Part shown: positions 35,331-46,856 of the stretch, one piece after another
How the letters are laid out: each line of letters begins with the position of its first letter
Position numbering within the stretch: the stretch's first letter is position 1
The notes under the pieces: model-generated
Databases searched by the model: none
What the model was told of the DNA's origin: nothing
What the model saw: only the letters and a program-made list of their open reading frames with translations
NCBI GenBank assembly: GCA_024220505.1
Contig: JAKZZE010000017.1
Coordinates: forward strand, 744,001 to 808,000
DNA from: Rhizopus arrhizus
Taxonomy: Eukaryota > Mucoromycota > Mucoromycetes > Mucorales > Rhizopodaceae
DNA length: 64,000 nt
Direction of reading: 5' to 3'
Translations under genes and position numbers: made by a program

Positions 35331-37333
35331 TTATGCTTGTAAAAGCTCGCGTACTAAGCCTTTTTTATATCCTGATGCCATATTATAGTTGGCCAGCTTA
35401 GATCTGAAATATTCTTTAAGGCCCAGAAGGGATACGTGTCTAGTTCTTCCATTGATAGCAACATCAAAATCAACAACTTTGTTGACACGGAACAAGTACT
35501 CAACAGTAGCAGATATACTAGCAGCGTGCGATAAAATGTAATTTTCATCAAGTTTATGCTCAAAAAAGGCCCTGACAGCACCATTGACATAACTAGGTCC
35601 TCTTTTGACACGGTCAAGAGCTTGATCCCAAGCGACATCCTCTCTAATTAAATTAACAACCGAGTCGATCACTGGGAATGATACTTTGGTGTCCATGATT
35701 TTAGTAGCAATTTCAAACAAGATGTCTTCAAATCTTTGACGGTACTTGGGTATGCTGAGAATGCCGGCCGTTAGAGGAAGCTCCTCTATTTTTCCAAATT
35801 CACTGTAGTCTCCTACCAAAATAGATTCCATTTTAAAAGGTCCATTGCCCATATTGTAATCAAAATCCCAAGGAATATACACAAATCGACCGACTTGGGG
35901 GTCCTTGTATAGGTAGTAGTTGTTTGTATTTTGCAAGTAACCATCACCGAATCCAAGGAAAAACTCAACAGCCATACTATAAATAAAAGCATAAGCAACT
36001 TTTGTAAAATGAATAATCATTATACTCACTTTGCTAAAAACCCATCAACGTCAATATGCTTTTCCCATTCTACAGCCGCTGTATTTTCTGTAATAAGCCT
36101 ATCACGTGTATTCAGCATCATTGTACTCTGATCATTAATAAACTTGGTGAAATCATTCAATTCCTTGAAGCTATTCTCTCCTTTTGATGGGGCCTCTGAT
36201 ATTTCATACGCAGCATCTTTGAAAGCACCCAATCCTTTGAATGATAAATCTGCACGATTATCACTTGATCTACCACCATGTCCTTCATAAAGAATACCAT
36301 TATAGTATACTTTGTCCCTTTGACGATTAAAATTTTGGTTAAGCCATGTTGAATCATATTTCTCAGTTATAATAAATAAGCCAATTGGTCTATCATTAAA
36401 GTATACTCTATAGCAAAAGGATTAGCGATTACTCTTTTTTTTTATTTTTAAAATAAAATTACCTAGCAAAAGATGCTCTTGTCGCTGGTTGATTTACAGC
36501 ACGCAATATTTCAGTTGTCAAATATTCACGAATATAACTTGGGTCGTTATCTGTTGTACGTAACTTTATATGTCGGAAGCCATTTAGATTGTAATCATTC
36601 TTAGGGATCTTGATTATATAAGGAAGTTTGTTAAAGTATCTTGAAGTACGTCCACTAATACTAAATCCACAATTGACAAAATGCTTCACTGTAGTAGCAC
36701 TATCATTAATATGAGTAAATAATAAAAATACATGATATATTATACGATACATACGTTATATGAGTGATATTTGTTTCTATATCAATATCATCAAGATACT
36801 TATCATGTATACGGTCCATATCTTTTGGATGAGCAGTAACATGTATCGTACTAATTTCTCCATCAGGATGCAAATCAAAATCATCCACTCTATCGTAATT
36901 CTGTTCACCAATAGGGATTGGATTAAACTTCAAGACTTTTTTAGCATTCCAATTACGATTATAGAACTCATTAAAGGTCCACTTGCTCATCACTGGGTTT
37001 CTTGTAAACTTTTCTCTATCAATGATTTCCGAAGTTCCTTTTCTTAACTTGGCATAGTAATAAGGTCTTCCTCCAGGAGCCTTGGCTTGCAATACAATGT
37101 CACTCTTTACAGAGGGAGAAAGAATATAAATTTGATTGTCAATAACAACACCAGCGTCAGTTTCAGGGGAGTTAAGGATAACGCTATACAAGGTTTGTGC
37201 ATAGACCCGGAGCAACTGGCATGATAGCAGTAATACTGTGTACAAAATTAAGCTTTAGCATAAAAATAATTGAACAAAGATGTTGTTTACTAAAAGATAA
37301 CTGCAGAGCTGGTGAAGCTCTACTTTTAACCAT
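35331..37333 (-). CDS. CotH-family secreted protein kinase-like protein
   Basis: Five exons (37333-37291, 37235-36755, 36699-36463, 36407-36030, 35976-35331) give 594 residues. The first exon is short and the TTTTA|GTAAAC splice restores a complete signal peptide (MVKSRASPALQLSFILLLSC...YAQ). The CotH domain follows: FNGF-like NLNGFRHIKLR, a YLTTEILRAVNQPATRAS block, YFNDRPIGLFIITEKYD, and the metal/ATP-site region IPWDFDYNMGNGP at about 413-425. CotH proteins are atypical kinases of bacterial and Mucorales spore coats. Some Mucorales members act at the surface as host-cell ligands (family knowledge). Unlike GPI-anchored members, this one ends in a charged tail (GYKKGLVRELLQA) with no C-terminal hydrophobic signal. 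It is therefore probably secreted or otherwise retained. Confidence 0.9.
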
Positions 37334-37775
37334 CGATGATTAGAAAGAGAGAGAGAAAAACGGGAAAAACGGGAAAAAAATAAAGGAAGAAAAGAAAAAA
37401 TTGGTTGGTATTTTATACATATGTGGATTGCAATTCCTTTGTAAAGAGAATGAGAACCTCTGTTTATTACCTTATTAGTTCTACATTCCTCTCGATTGGT
37501 ATTTTATTCAAGACTTTCCCATCATTACATTTGTTGAACAATGTCTTCCAGGTATTTTAAGATCATCCTTAAACCGATTTTGGTTTAAAGCTAAATCTCT
37601 ATCATCTCAGTACTCATTTTTACTTTAAATAATTAGATATTAAACACACATCCGGTCTTTTATTTGTCTTTCATTTTTAATAAAATAAATAAAAAGTAGT
37701 TTATGTTGGACTTGTTTTATTGTTATTCCTTAATATGCTATTAGTTTGAAAAAAAATATATAAACAAATTTCGTT

Positions 37776-38651
37776 TTATGAGCTACTTAGTTGATGCACA
37801 ACCCAATCTAGACCTTCATACAATCTAAAGAAAGCATTATTATTATCATTTGCTTCACAATCTTTCTATTCTTTATACCCTTCTCCGGTTAAAGCAGAAC
37901 AAGCCTGAATGCCAACGTGTTAATATGCAATATAGATTTAAAGGGGCTCATCGCGTTGTTACCTGAATGTGCCACTGCCTATCCTTTAGTTTGCTTAAAC
38001 CCAATGCTTCTGAAATTTTTGCGGCGCCTAAAGCTCCTTTGACATCTTGCTTATTTGCAAAAATAAGTAAACTGGAATTTTGCAATTGCTGCATTATACA
38101 GGTTTAATAAAAGAATATTTGCATATTACTCAAAATCACTTACATCACTTTCCATCATTTGATGTAATTCTTGTTCGGCTAGATGAAGTCGATTCAGATC
38201 TGTACTATCAATGACCATGATCACTGCCTAATATATATTACTATCGTCTTGTTTTGCAGTGGAATAATATTGTTATAACCTCTGTATCTACATAATATGT
38301 CTTCCAGGTACTTCGTAAAGATTCTTGCCCTCCAATGTCCTTTTTTAAAAACGTTCAAAGCATTACAATCTTGAGAGGCATTTTTGTTTATATCATACTA
38401 ACCCACATTAAGAATTTGAGGTTTTTATACTCCACTTCTTCAACATTACTTCCAATAGTAGGTGTAGTAGTAACAACTTGATTCATTAAACTACGAGTAT
38501 TGTTAAAAAGTACCTGTTTTACATTATAAAATAAAGCTTACAGTTTATACAATATTGTTGTTTTACCAGCATTATCTAAGCCTACAATAATTAATTTTAC
38601 TGGAGTCTTTGAAAATAAACGACTCCATAAATTGCTGAATATAACTCCCAT
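37776..38651 (-). CDS. Arl5-like small GTPase (ARF family)
   Basis: Seven exons (38651-38542, 38490-38403, 38339-38280, 38227-38144, 38088-37963, 37904-37879, 37824-37776) give 180 residues, the family size. It starts [12 protein letters not shown] (Gly2 myristoylation site). GLDNAGKTT (G1), PTIGSNVEE (switch 1 Thr, with the Ser-Asn variation typical of Arl5 rather than Arf), [10 protein letters not shown] (G3) and [10 protein letters not shown] (G4) follow. The sequence ends with CSALTGEG (G5) and [11 protein letters not shown]. Arl5 works at the trans-Golgi in endosome-to-Golgi tethering (GARP) in animals. The same role here is inference. Exons of 26 and 49 nt explain why no long ORF is visible. 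Confidence 0.92.
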
Positions 38652-39442
38652 ACTTTTTGTTCAAGCGAAAAAAAGAGGGGAAAAGCGTATTTTAGCTTTT
38701 TCCTTTTTTGGATAACAAAAGTTATTTGAAAGTCAGGAAACGATGAAATAATGATATCTTTACGTGCTTACTTTACTGTGAAGAAATCGAGTCCTAAAAC
38801 ATCTATTCGTCTCTTGCCCATAAAAATGAATCGCCTTGCAACAGGGTTTTTTTATGCCAATTTTCATGTTTAAAGTTCATTAGAAGCCATATCTATCATT
38901 TCCTGTAGTTCCTTGACCATTCCATTCTGGTTCCGACTACATATATCCGGTTACTAGCTAGTCAAACCATTCAAGTCATCATGCATCATCACTGACGATA
39001 TGTAATTGACAAAAAAAATCTTTCAATCCACAAACCATGAGCATTATAGTCTATCCATGTTACCTTACATTGATTCAAAAGATTCTGCCCGCATAGCCCA
39101 GTTAGTAAGTTATTATCATATTTGAAACTTCATACACTATCTGCAACGTACAGCTTATCTTTTAGTTCTCAGTATTTCATTTTCTTTCTTTTCCTCAACC
39201 CAATCCCAAGCGCATCTCTCTCTTGACGTTTGGCCCTTCTAACAAAATCTATTTATAATGGAAATTTTATTTTCTCAATTAGTTGATAACTTTTTTTTTG
39301 ATTATTTGGGAAAAAAACATTACAATTCTATTTACTAGTTTTAAATAAAGAGGAAGGGGGTAGGGAGTACAATATTATATAAATAATTTAGAATACAAGA
39401 AAAAAAGAATTAATACAAGTAGATTTTACTCACACAAATCAA
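38652..39442. other. intergenic, nothing recognised
   Basis: 5' flank of the Arl5-like gene and 3' flank of the flippase gene. No gene or confirmed RNA. Confidence 0.5.
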
Positions 39443-42400
39443 TCACAGAGATTTCTTCTTGCCTTTGACTAACTCAATTTCACGAATAATATCATTATCA
39501 TAAGGCCAATATTGATGAAGATAGTGTTTTGCTGTCATACGAGGAATAAAACAAGCGACAATGGTCAAGATGAGTATTAACCAATATGAGCCAGTACCAA
39601 ATAGACGCACATGACCTGCAAAGATAAACGTATTGAATTGAGCATAAATACCTACAAAGGCATAATAGACCAAAATAGATAAAGATATAATCAGTAGTTG
39701 AATCCAAGTATAACTATAAAGTGAAAAGACCACAAACAGATTGGCTACACAGACAGCGATACTTGAAACAATGGTACCAATTTCATAAAGCCCATTCGCG
39801 TCATGTCCTGTGGGGTCAATAGCACCACCGACCAAGAGCATATAAGGGAAAAAGAAGCAAACACTTGATTGATAGATGGAATCAACAATAGTAAGCCAAA
39901 ATCTCCATACTTTAAATTTGTCGTTTCGCAATCCCATGCGATAAAGTTGAGGATAGTTAAGAGAAATCTTTGCATTTAAATCTTGATCCCAAATACCCAA
40001 AAAGATGATTGGAAGAGAGGTGAATATCAAATTATATAATGTCACAAGTGCATATTCAAACATCATACTACCATTGAAGCTATTGCAATAGAGGTTAATT
40101 TACAAATGAAAAGATAACACTATCTGAAATTACTTACTGGCAAAATATTTGGTACCAAAATAATACAAAAGTCCAAACAACATTCTTGAAAAAGAAGCCC
40201 ATAATCATTTCTGCTGTTCGCAAATAAGACCATCTTCCGTGCACCAATAACAATTTCCTTAAAAATCTAAATTGTGCAATAGCATAATCTGAGGCCATCA
40301 CAGCCTGCCGTCCTTCAACACCAGAGATACCAATACCTACGTTCGCTTCCTGAATCATCGAGACGTCATTAGCACCATCACCAATTGCTAATGTCATAAC
40401 CTTAAGTCCCTTCTTAACCAAACGCACCACTTCAGCCTTTTGTTTAGGACTCACTCTACAACAGATAACACTAGCACAATGCATACCGATTGCCAAAATT
40501 TTGTCTTTTGCATCTGGCTCTAGTGAATACTTGAGTGTCAAACCGTCCACCACCAGGGCATATCTTTGTTCTCCTTCTTGTCCGATTTTGCTTAGTGTCT
40601 CATCCAACAAGTTGTGTGTGTCAGTACGATTGTTTGCCTTTAGAATCAAGAGCTCCATATCTGTCGTCAGCAAATTACAAGCATATCCAATATTGATAGC
40701 AGTCTCTGTTTTATCGCCTGTCAAAACCCAGAGCTTGATACCCGATTTGGCTAATTCAGCAATCGTCTCGGGTACACCGACCTGCAGACGGTCTTCAATC
40801 GCCGTGCCACCCATTAAGAGCATGTTTTGTTCAATCTCTTCGCAGACGGCATCCACACGCTCTTCACGTTGAATAAGGCTGGCTGCTGCTTCCTGATACT
40901 TTCTATTCCACACTTTATACTCTTCTGGAGAGATGAAACGATAAGCGAGGCAAAGTGTACGAAGACCTAATATCATAAAGTTAGTTGTTTCATTTTATAT
41001 ACATCCTGTGTGCTTACCTTCATTAGCAAACAATTCTAAATCTTTTAATGTTATATCTCGAAGAGCCATCTGTTCAGATTCCAAATCTGTTTGTCCTCCA
41101 AAATTCGAGCAGAGACGTTCATAAATAATGGAATCAGCTCCTTTACAAAGCAATACGATACGATCCGTATCAGCTGGCTTGATGATGACACTCATACGTT
41201 TCCTGGTTGAATTAAATTCAAGTATGTTCAACAGTTCAAACTCCTTCTTTTCGCCCTTGATATTCACAAGTAACTTATTTGCATCTCGACCTAAAAACAC
41301 AAATCCCAAGTCTCTTGCGGTCGATACCAAGGCAGCTTCGTCCGGTGACTGTGCCTTGTATTCAATAGAGTCAGGATTTTCCTCGTCGAGTCGTTCGGCA
41401 ATGACTGAATGGCAAAGGGCCAAAGTTTGATAAAAGTGAGTGATGGCCATCGATTGCTTTGTGGTGTCTTGAGCTAAATCATCAAACAGTTTAGGGTCTA
41501 CAAAAGTAGGATTTGGTCCCACAAATGGATTATCATATAATTTGGCTTGCTTTGAAAACATGTCTTTTCTGGATTCTTCCAATTGATCAATACTCATCGT
41601 TGAATCATCACCCGGTACGATTTCTTCCATACCAAGCCCTTCTTCATCCACTATATCCTTTTTATTGTGCTGGCTTTGCTGTCGTTTTAATGCGCCCATG
41701 GCTGCTTCTGTTGTACCAAGACCATAAGAGACACCATTGATGGTACACTTTCGATATTCCATGACATTTTGTGTCAAAGTACCTGTCTTGTCTGAAAAAA
41801 TGTATTCAATTTGACCAAGGTCATCCGAAATATTCCATGTCTTTGGGACACAAGGTGTATCAGTTTCTTCGTGATATAGATCAATATCTGCAAAAATGAA
41901 ATAAGCCTATCGAGGATGTAAGAATACACTTAAGCTAATGTATCTTTTTTGGGTTGCTTACGGCTAATGTTTTCACTATTTCTACTGATATATACAGTGA
42001 GATAGGCACAATATTTTGATACAAGATGAGTGTGACCCTACATTTATGTGTTATTAATTACGTGATGACAACTGTTTTCTTACCAAAAAGTAACAAATCC
42101 AGAATAAGAACCACTCGAGCCCTCAATTCCAAAATCAAAATACCGAACAGACCCACTACTATTAAATTGTACACTATCCATAATTGAACTCACTATACAT
42201 ATAACAGCCAAAATACAAAAATTGGCAATAACCTAAAAGATGTGTTCATTTTTTTTTTTAAAAGACGTAATCACATTTTGCTTACATGTGGATTGGTAGC
42301 CTTTGCCATTTTACTACGCTTTGAAGGTGTTCTACCTGTATTCAGCATTATCTTTGTTTCGCTTCCAGTGTAGACTACAACACCAATCACCCATTTTGTA

Positions 42401-43662
42401 TTCCTCAATACGCATCCACGCAACAAAATGTTACTGTATGTTACAGCATCTGCCTTCTCATGAGATACACCCGATCGAATCGTTTCGGTATCATTCGTAT
42501 CCACTTGCCAACGAAGGACAGCACTGTATTGATAGATGTTGACATGGGGTGGTTCGCTTTCGATATAGAATTGAGCCTGTTCACAATCTTGCTCACTCTC
42601 TATGTTTGCTGTACCAGGTAAGCCTTGTCGCTGCTTCAAGTTTGTTTCACCATCTAAATTCTGAGTCTCTACATAGCAAATATTGTCTGTCTCTGAGGTA
42701 GATAAAATAACAATATCTGCTGGAATATCTTGATCATTTTCAATCTTGACATAGTCTCCAACATTGAGCTCCTTCCATTTAACATGCTCCCATTTTGTTT
42801 GTGTGTTAAGTGTAGTTGTGTTGGACGGAGTTACGTTGGGCTTTGCTGTAGCGGGTGCTCTTTCTGAATCAACACGATAGAGTACTGAATGAGGTATTGA
42901 ACCCGGTCTGTAACATTGTTTTTTCTGTACCAAATTTTGATTGGAGTGATTGGGTCTAAACATATTTGATAGCTCAGATCGTATTGTGTCAGATCTTTGT
43001 CTAACAGATCTCATTAATGTCTTGGGTGGCTGTTCAATAGAAGATGAAGTCAAGGGTAACTTATCCTCTTCTTCCTCCATTGTCATCTTTTTCGCATTTC
43101 GATTAATTTTAATTTGTCTATATTGATGTGCATATTTATTTTCTGAGCCAGAAAGTAATGAAAGGTAACCTAGTACGACATAAAGATAATACCAAGTTCC
43201 TTTGGATATTTCTGGTATATTTACATTCTTCCAATTAGCCAACTTGAGCACTTTTGAATTATTGACGTGGTCATCGCTTTGATTTCTTTTCCAATCTTCA
43301 AATGCATCCTTTATAGCTGTAATAATCAAGATTGCAATCAACGGTAATGCTGATACAGCTGGTTCAGTGACACCAAAAAGTGGTATACATTGTAATATGA
43401 CCAAGAATAAAAAATACAAGTTGGCTACATTTCTAAACTGTTCAAACAGGTTCTTGGGAATAAATGATATTGGCGTATATTTGGCTGTTCTCACTCGATT
43501 ACTAACATAATTTGCTTCCTCTAAATCTTCTTCTGGTACTTTCATATTTACATATATCTTTCTGCGTGTTTGCATATACGATGATGTTGATTCTGTACGT
43601 CTGAGTGTCTCATCATTTTGATCTTTTACTTGTTTCTTTTTAAAAATTCTTTTATGAAACAT
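39443..43662 (-). CDS. P4-ATPase phospholipid flippase (Dnf/Drs2 type)
   Basis: Six exons (43662-42286, 42232-42084, 42037-41962, 41906-41018, 40966-40138, 40079-39443) give 1318 residues. The N-terminal RTAKYTPISFIPKNLFEQF and FLFLVILQCIPLFGV mark the first helices. LDGETNLKQRQ (actuator, near 334), VPISLYISVE in helix 4, FSDKTGTLTQN (phosphorylated Asp near 571), LWVLTGDKTETAINIGYACN, VSPKQKAEVV and GDGANDVSMIQEANVGIGISG (near 1027) complete the catalytic set. The last exon has six membrane helices. An insert of about 110 residues, acidic then Ser/Arg-rich, separates the first helices from the actuator domain and may be regulatory. Established role: moving phospholipids to the cytosolic leaflet of Golgi, endosome or plasma membrane, usually with a Cdc50 partner. 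The exact subtype is uncertain. Confidence 0.94.
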
Positions 43663-44178
43663 TTTATAATAAAAAAAAAAGAGTAGAAAAGAAGCCCAGA
43701 AAAAAATAAAGAGCGATCTCTGTTTTTTTTTTTTCTTCCTAGTGTTTTAGTACCACGTGCAATTATAGAAGCGCGGATTTTTTATTCGTTCGGATAAAAT
43801 GTTTATTTTTCATCAATGAGAGTCATTAATAATCAATACTCATTCAATGGCACTCATTTTTATATCATTTAAAGAATTATATTCATGTAACTATAGACTT
43901 TTATTTCTACTTTACATATCCTTTGTTCTTATTTTATTTTACTGAAAAGAAATCCTTTCCAAGTTACACGATTGAGGCTCATTGAATTAACCGAAATAAA
44001 AAAAGTTTTTGTTTTCTTTTGTTTAGCCGTTTTACGAATGAAGGGTCAATCATTTTTAACAAAAATGGAAAAAACGATCAACTTTTTTATTTGTTATACA
44101 AAAAACCCCTTCACAAAAAAAAAAACACGATACAACACGACACGAATTTTTATATCAAAACCTATTTTTTTATTTTGT
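43663..44178. other. intergenic, nothing recognised
   Basis: A/T-rich 5' flank of the flippase gene and 3' flank of eL24. No gene. Confidence 0.5.
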
Positions 44179-44871
44179 TTAACGGGAAGTGGCAGCAGCC
44201 TTAGGGGCGAAACCCTTGGCTTGTTGCTTGCTGACCTTGGATTGAGAAGCAGCCTAAAAGAAAATGAGTATTTTACTGTGTATCAACCACAAACACTTAC
44301 AGAGGGGTTAGCCTTCTTAGCGGCAGCAGCAGACTTCTTGGCTTCCTTGCTCTTGGCAATAGCAGCTTGACGAGCAGCAGCACGGGCATCAGGCTTTTGG
44401 TTACGCTTGGCACGGATGGCATCCCAAGAGGCACCAACAACAGCACGTTCGTGCTTGACAGTACGACGAGAACGCTTCTTTTGAACTTCTTCGGTCATAC
44501 CCTTCTTGTTCAAACGACGGTAAATAGCGGTCCATCTGATCTTACGAGGATTCAAACGTTGGAGAAAGTAAGATTCGGTCTTACCGTTGATGAAACGGAA
44601 AGTCTAATTATACACATTAGGTCTCCTTTTTCTCTCTCACATAGTTGTTTGTTTTTCTATTGATTTAATCACTTACTCTAAAAATAGAGATAGAAATTAG
44701 ATTACATGTCAATTTTATAAAATCTTGTTTGTTTACCTAGAATCGATACGAACATAGGTCTTACCCTTGGCAGGATAGATCTTTTGACCAGAGAAAGAAC
44801 AAATCTCAAGCCTATATAAGATTTATATGAATGGATCAATTTATAGGGAATAGATTGATGTTTTACTTCAT
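44179..44871 (-). CDS. RPL24: 60S ribosomal protein eL24
   Basis: Exons: 44871-44867 (ATGAA), 44811-44737, a one-nucleotide exon at 44677, 44603-44301 and 44253-44179. Together they give 459 nt, 152 residues. The protein reads MKLEICSFSGQKIYPAKGK, then YVRIDSR, TFRFINGKTES, LNPRKIRWTAIYRR, GMTEEVQKKRSRRTVK and a Lys/Ala-rich tail ending QAKGFAPKAAATSR, very close to fungal eL24. Arg at the SR|TF position needs AG from exon 2 plus one base. Only the single A at 44677, flanked by TTTTTAG and GTAAGT, restores the frame. A first coding exon of five bases is also unusual. Role: large-subunit protein near the inter-subunit bridge, abundantly expressed. Confidence 0.93.
44604..44736 (-). other. two introns around a putative 1-nt exon in RPL24
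   Basis: Intron A is 44736-44678 (59 nt, GTAAAC...TTTTTAG) and intron B is 44676-44604 (73 nt, GTAAGT...AATTAG). The single exonic base is the complement of T at 44677. Both introns carry a CTAAT branch-like motif. The codon before intron B would otherwise be an in-frame TAG. Confidence 0.75.
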
Positions 44872-45229
44872 TGTTATGAATGGATGCTTATGGGAGAGCT
44901 GAAAGAGAGAGTATAATAGGGTCTTGCTTTGCTCATTGCCAAAGGGACCCAGCGGTTTGTCCTGTCCCCATTCTCTCCAGTGTTGACTATAGAGAATCTG
45001 TTCATGTCCGGCCCGGAAAACCAATGATCGAGAAGGAATACCTTTGCATTTTTGTCTACGCGTTTGCAGTGTGTTTTACTGTTTCAATCATTGAAACCAG
45101 TTCACTGAGACATGTTGATTAAAAGAAAGAGTACTATGTACTACAAAAGAGAAGAAATGTTTTATAAATAGCCTTATGTTTTAAAATTCAAACATGATGC
45201 TTTTTATTGATTACCAAAGTAAATTTTGT
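44872..45229. other. intergenic, nothing recognised
   Basis: Upstream of RPL24 and downstream of the CENP-X gene. The frame at 44880-45122 has no family match that I can see. Confidence 0.4.
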
Positions 45230-45667
45230 TTAAAAATCTAACAAAAGTTGAGGCAAAATTCTCTCCAAAGCTTCGACATTGATAACCTTCTTGTTTGTTG
45301 TTTGTGAAGCAATAGACATTGCTTCTAGTTCAGCAGAAGATCGGTGTACAGCCTCTATTAAATAAATTATCTGTTATTTTTTTTTTTTTTTTTTTTTTTT
45401 TTTGCAATAGACAAGGTTAGTTTTTACCAACAACGAACAAACGTAGAAATTCACTGGAGAGTTGTATTGCCTCTTTGTTTGCTACAACATTTCTCATTTA
45501 GCTAATGGGCAAATCAAATATTATGAAGAAAAACCTTTAGTAGATTCATTTTTCCATTCTGACTTGAATGCGTTGTGAATGACATCCTTAAAAAAGTTAT
45601 TGAATATAACGTCTTATAATATTAATACTTTTTTCTTTACTGGATTTAACTCTTGATTTTCTTCCAT
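45230..45667 (-). CDS. MHF2: CENP-X / MHF2 histone-fold protein
   Basis: Four small exons (45667-45641, 45586-45535, 45481-45428, 45354-45230; 258 nt) give 85 residues, the usual size for CENP-X (about 80). It starts MEENQELNPDVIHNAF. The histone fold follows: AIQLSSEFLRLFVVEAVHR, then a helix with ASQTTNKKVINVEALERI. The ending LPQLLLDF is the signature of the family. Established role: CENP-X pairs with CENP-S (MHF1) in the kinetochore CENP-T-W-S-X complex and in the FANCM/Mph1 DNA-repair complex. All four exons are too short to be seen as long open frames. Intron 3 contains a 27-nt T-run (plus strand). Confidence 0.88.
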
Positions 45668-45896
45668 TTTTAAATACACATGAAAAAAAAATAAAATAAA
45701 AATAAAAAAACTGAATTTTCGAATATGTGATTAAAAACATGAATACTTGGTCTATACAAAAGTTGGATGATGGCTACTTTTGTAGGACCAAAGCATGTTT
45801 TTGACTTGATCAAGTTTAGTTTTATGTAAATTTATCATAAAAATCAGTTCTCTTTCCTCATTTTCTTCTCATTTTGCCCAAGATCAAAATGTTAAA

Positions 45897-46267
45897 ATGG
45901 AATCTATGCGCTCTCAACGAGAGCTGGGCATTATGGTTGCGATTTCTAATGCCAAATTTTGATCTAGCTTTAAAAAAAAAATGCATGATCCAATTTTCCT
46001 TATAGAAAGCAAAGCATACATTGAAATGTTGAAGAAGATACCTGACAAATTAAAGGTATTTACTAAAAGTTACTTCACTGCATATTGATAAACTAACTTT
46101 GAATGCAGTATTATCCCATGCTTTCTCCAGCTCAGATATCTTTGATTGCTTTGTTGAACCAAATTAATCAAAGCAATCGTTTGTTGAGTAGTGATGTACT
46201 TGATGACCATCCGTATCAGCTCCAAAAGATATTTTGGACATTTGTTTGCTACTGGGATCAACCATGA
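45897..46267 (+). pseudogene. probable inactivated gene, one in-frame stop, family unknown
   Basis: A frame opens at ATG 45897 (MESMRSQRELGIMVAISNAK), meets TGA at 45960 and continues in the same frame as MHDPIFLIESKAYIEMLKKI. A good 53-nt intron (GTATTT...CTAAC...TGCAG, 46056-46108) joins it to YYPMLSPAQISLIALL... ending FWTFVCYWDQP with a TGA. If translation begins at the ATG at 45981, a 77-residue two-exon protein is possible. I do not recognise it. It is divergent to the CENP-X gene. Confidence 0.4.
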
Positions 46268-46856
46268 CAAGTGTGGAGTGTTTATTGATCCCTTTTAATA
46301 TTGAAAAAATGTTTGCTGATTAGCATTAGATCAAAAGCATGAAAACCGTCCAAAATCTGTAATGATAAATGACAGATTCCATTTTTTATATTTGGTAACA
46401 GTGTGTACAACAGAAATTTAATTATACTGAAACGGAATCATCGTGATGCGACAGAATCCTTCTGAGACTCGCTAAGGCGATGATAGAAACAAATAGATCA
46501 TGTCGTTGTCAAACTTGAGAAAATTCGTTCATCAGAGGTAAATAAAATCATTGATGGTTCCCCTTTTTTACATGTCCAGACAGGGTGAATACTCCTTGAT
46601 CATTACCAAGCATGTTTCGGTCTATGAAAGCATAAAAAAAATAACCTTTGCAGCACAAGTAACTTTTAAAAACATTGGCCAGAGTGATACGATAGAGGCT
46701 TATTGCAAGCTATGTACAATTAACTGTATCGAATATGATTTCTTCTTCTCAAGAAATATAGAGTTTCACAATAAAAAAAAAAAGAAGTCCAAAGTGTTCC
46801 ATATCATCATTTGACAAAAACATTTCTTGTAGTTGATTTTAATATAAATAACACAA
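46268..46856. other. intergenic, nothing recognised
   Basis: The open frame at 46551-46814 ends in a poly-Lys run from an A-tract and has no recognisable features. Confidence 0.45.

Noticed and set aside
37245..37246. CotH start at a TTG codon giving MYTVLLLS
   Set aside because: There is no ATG in that frame. A 43-nt upstream exon with canonical splice sites gives a proper signal peptide.
39089..39160. tRNA-like box A (CATAGCCCAGTTAGTAAG)
   Set aside because: No T-arm (GGTTCGA-type) or closing acceptor stem follows within tRNA distance.
44604..44736. Single 133-nt intron or nested twin intron in RPL24
   Set aside because: Both leave AG joined to ACT and shift the frame. A nested intron does not supply the missing base.
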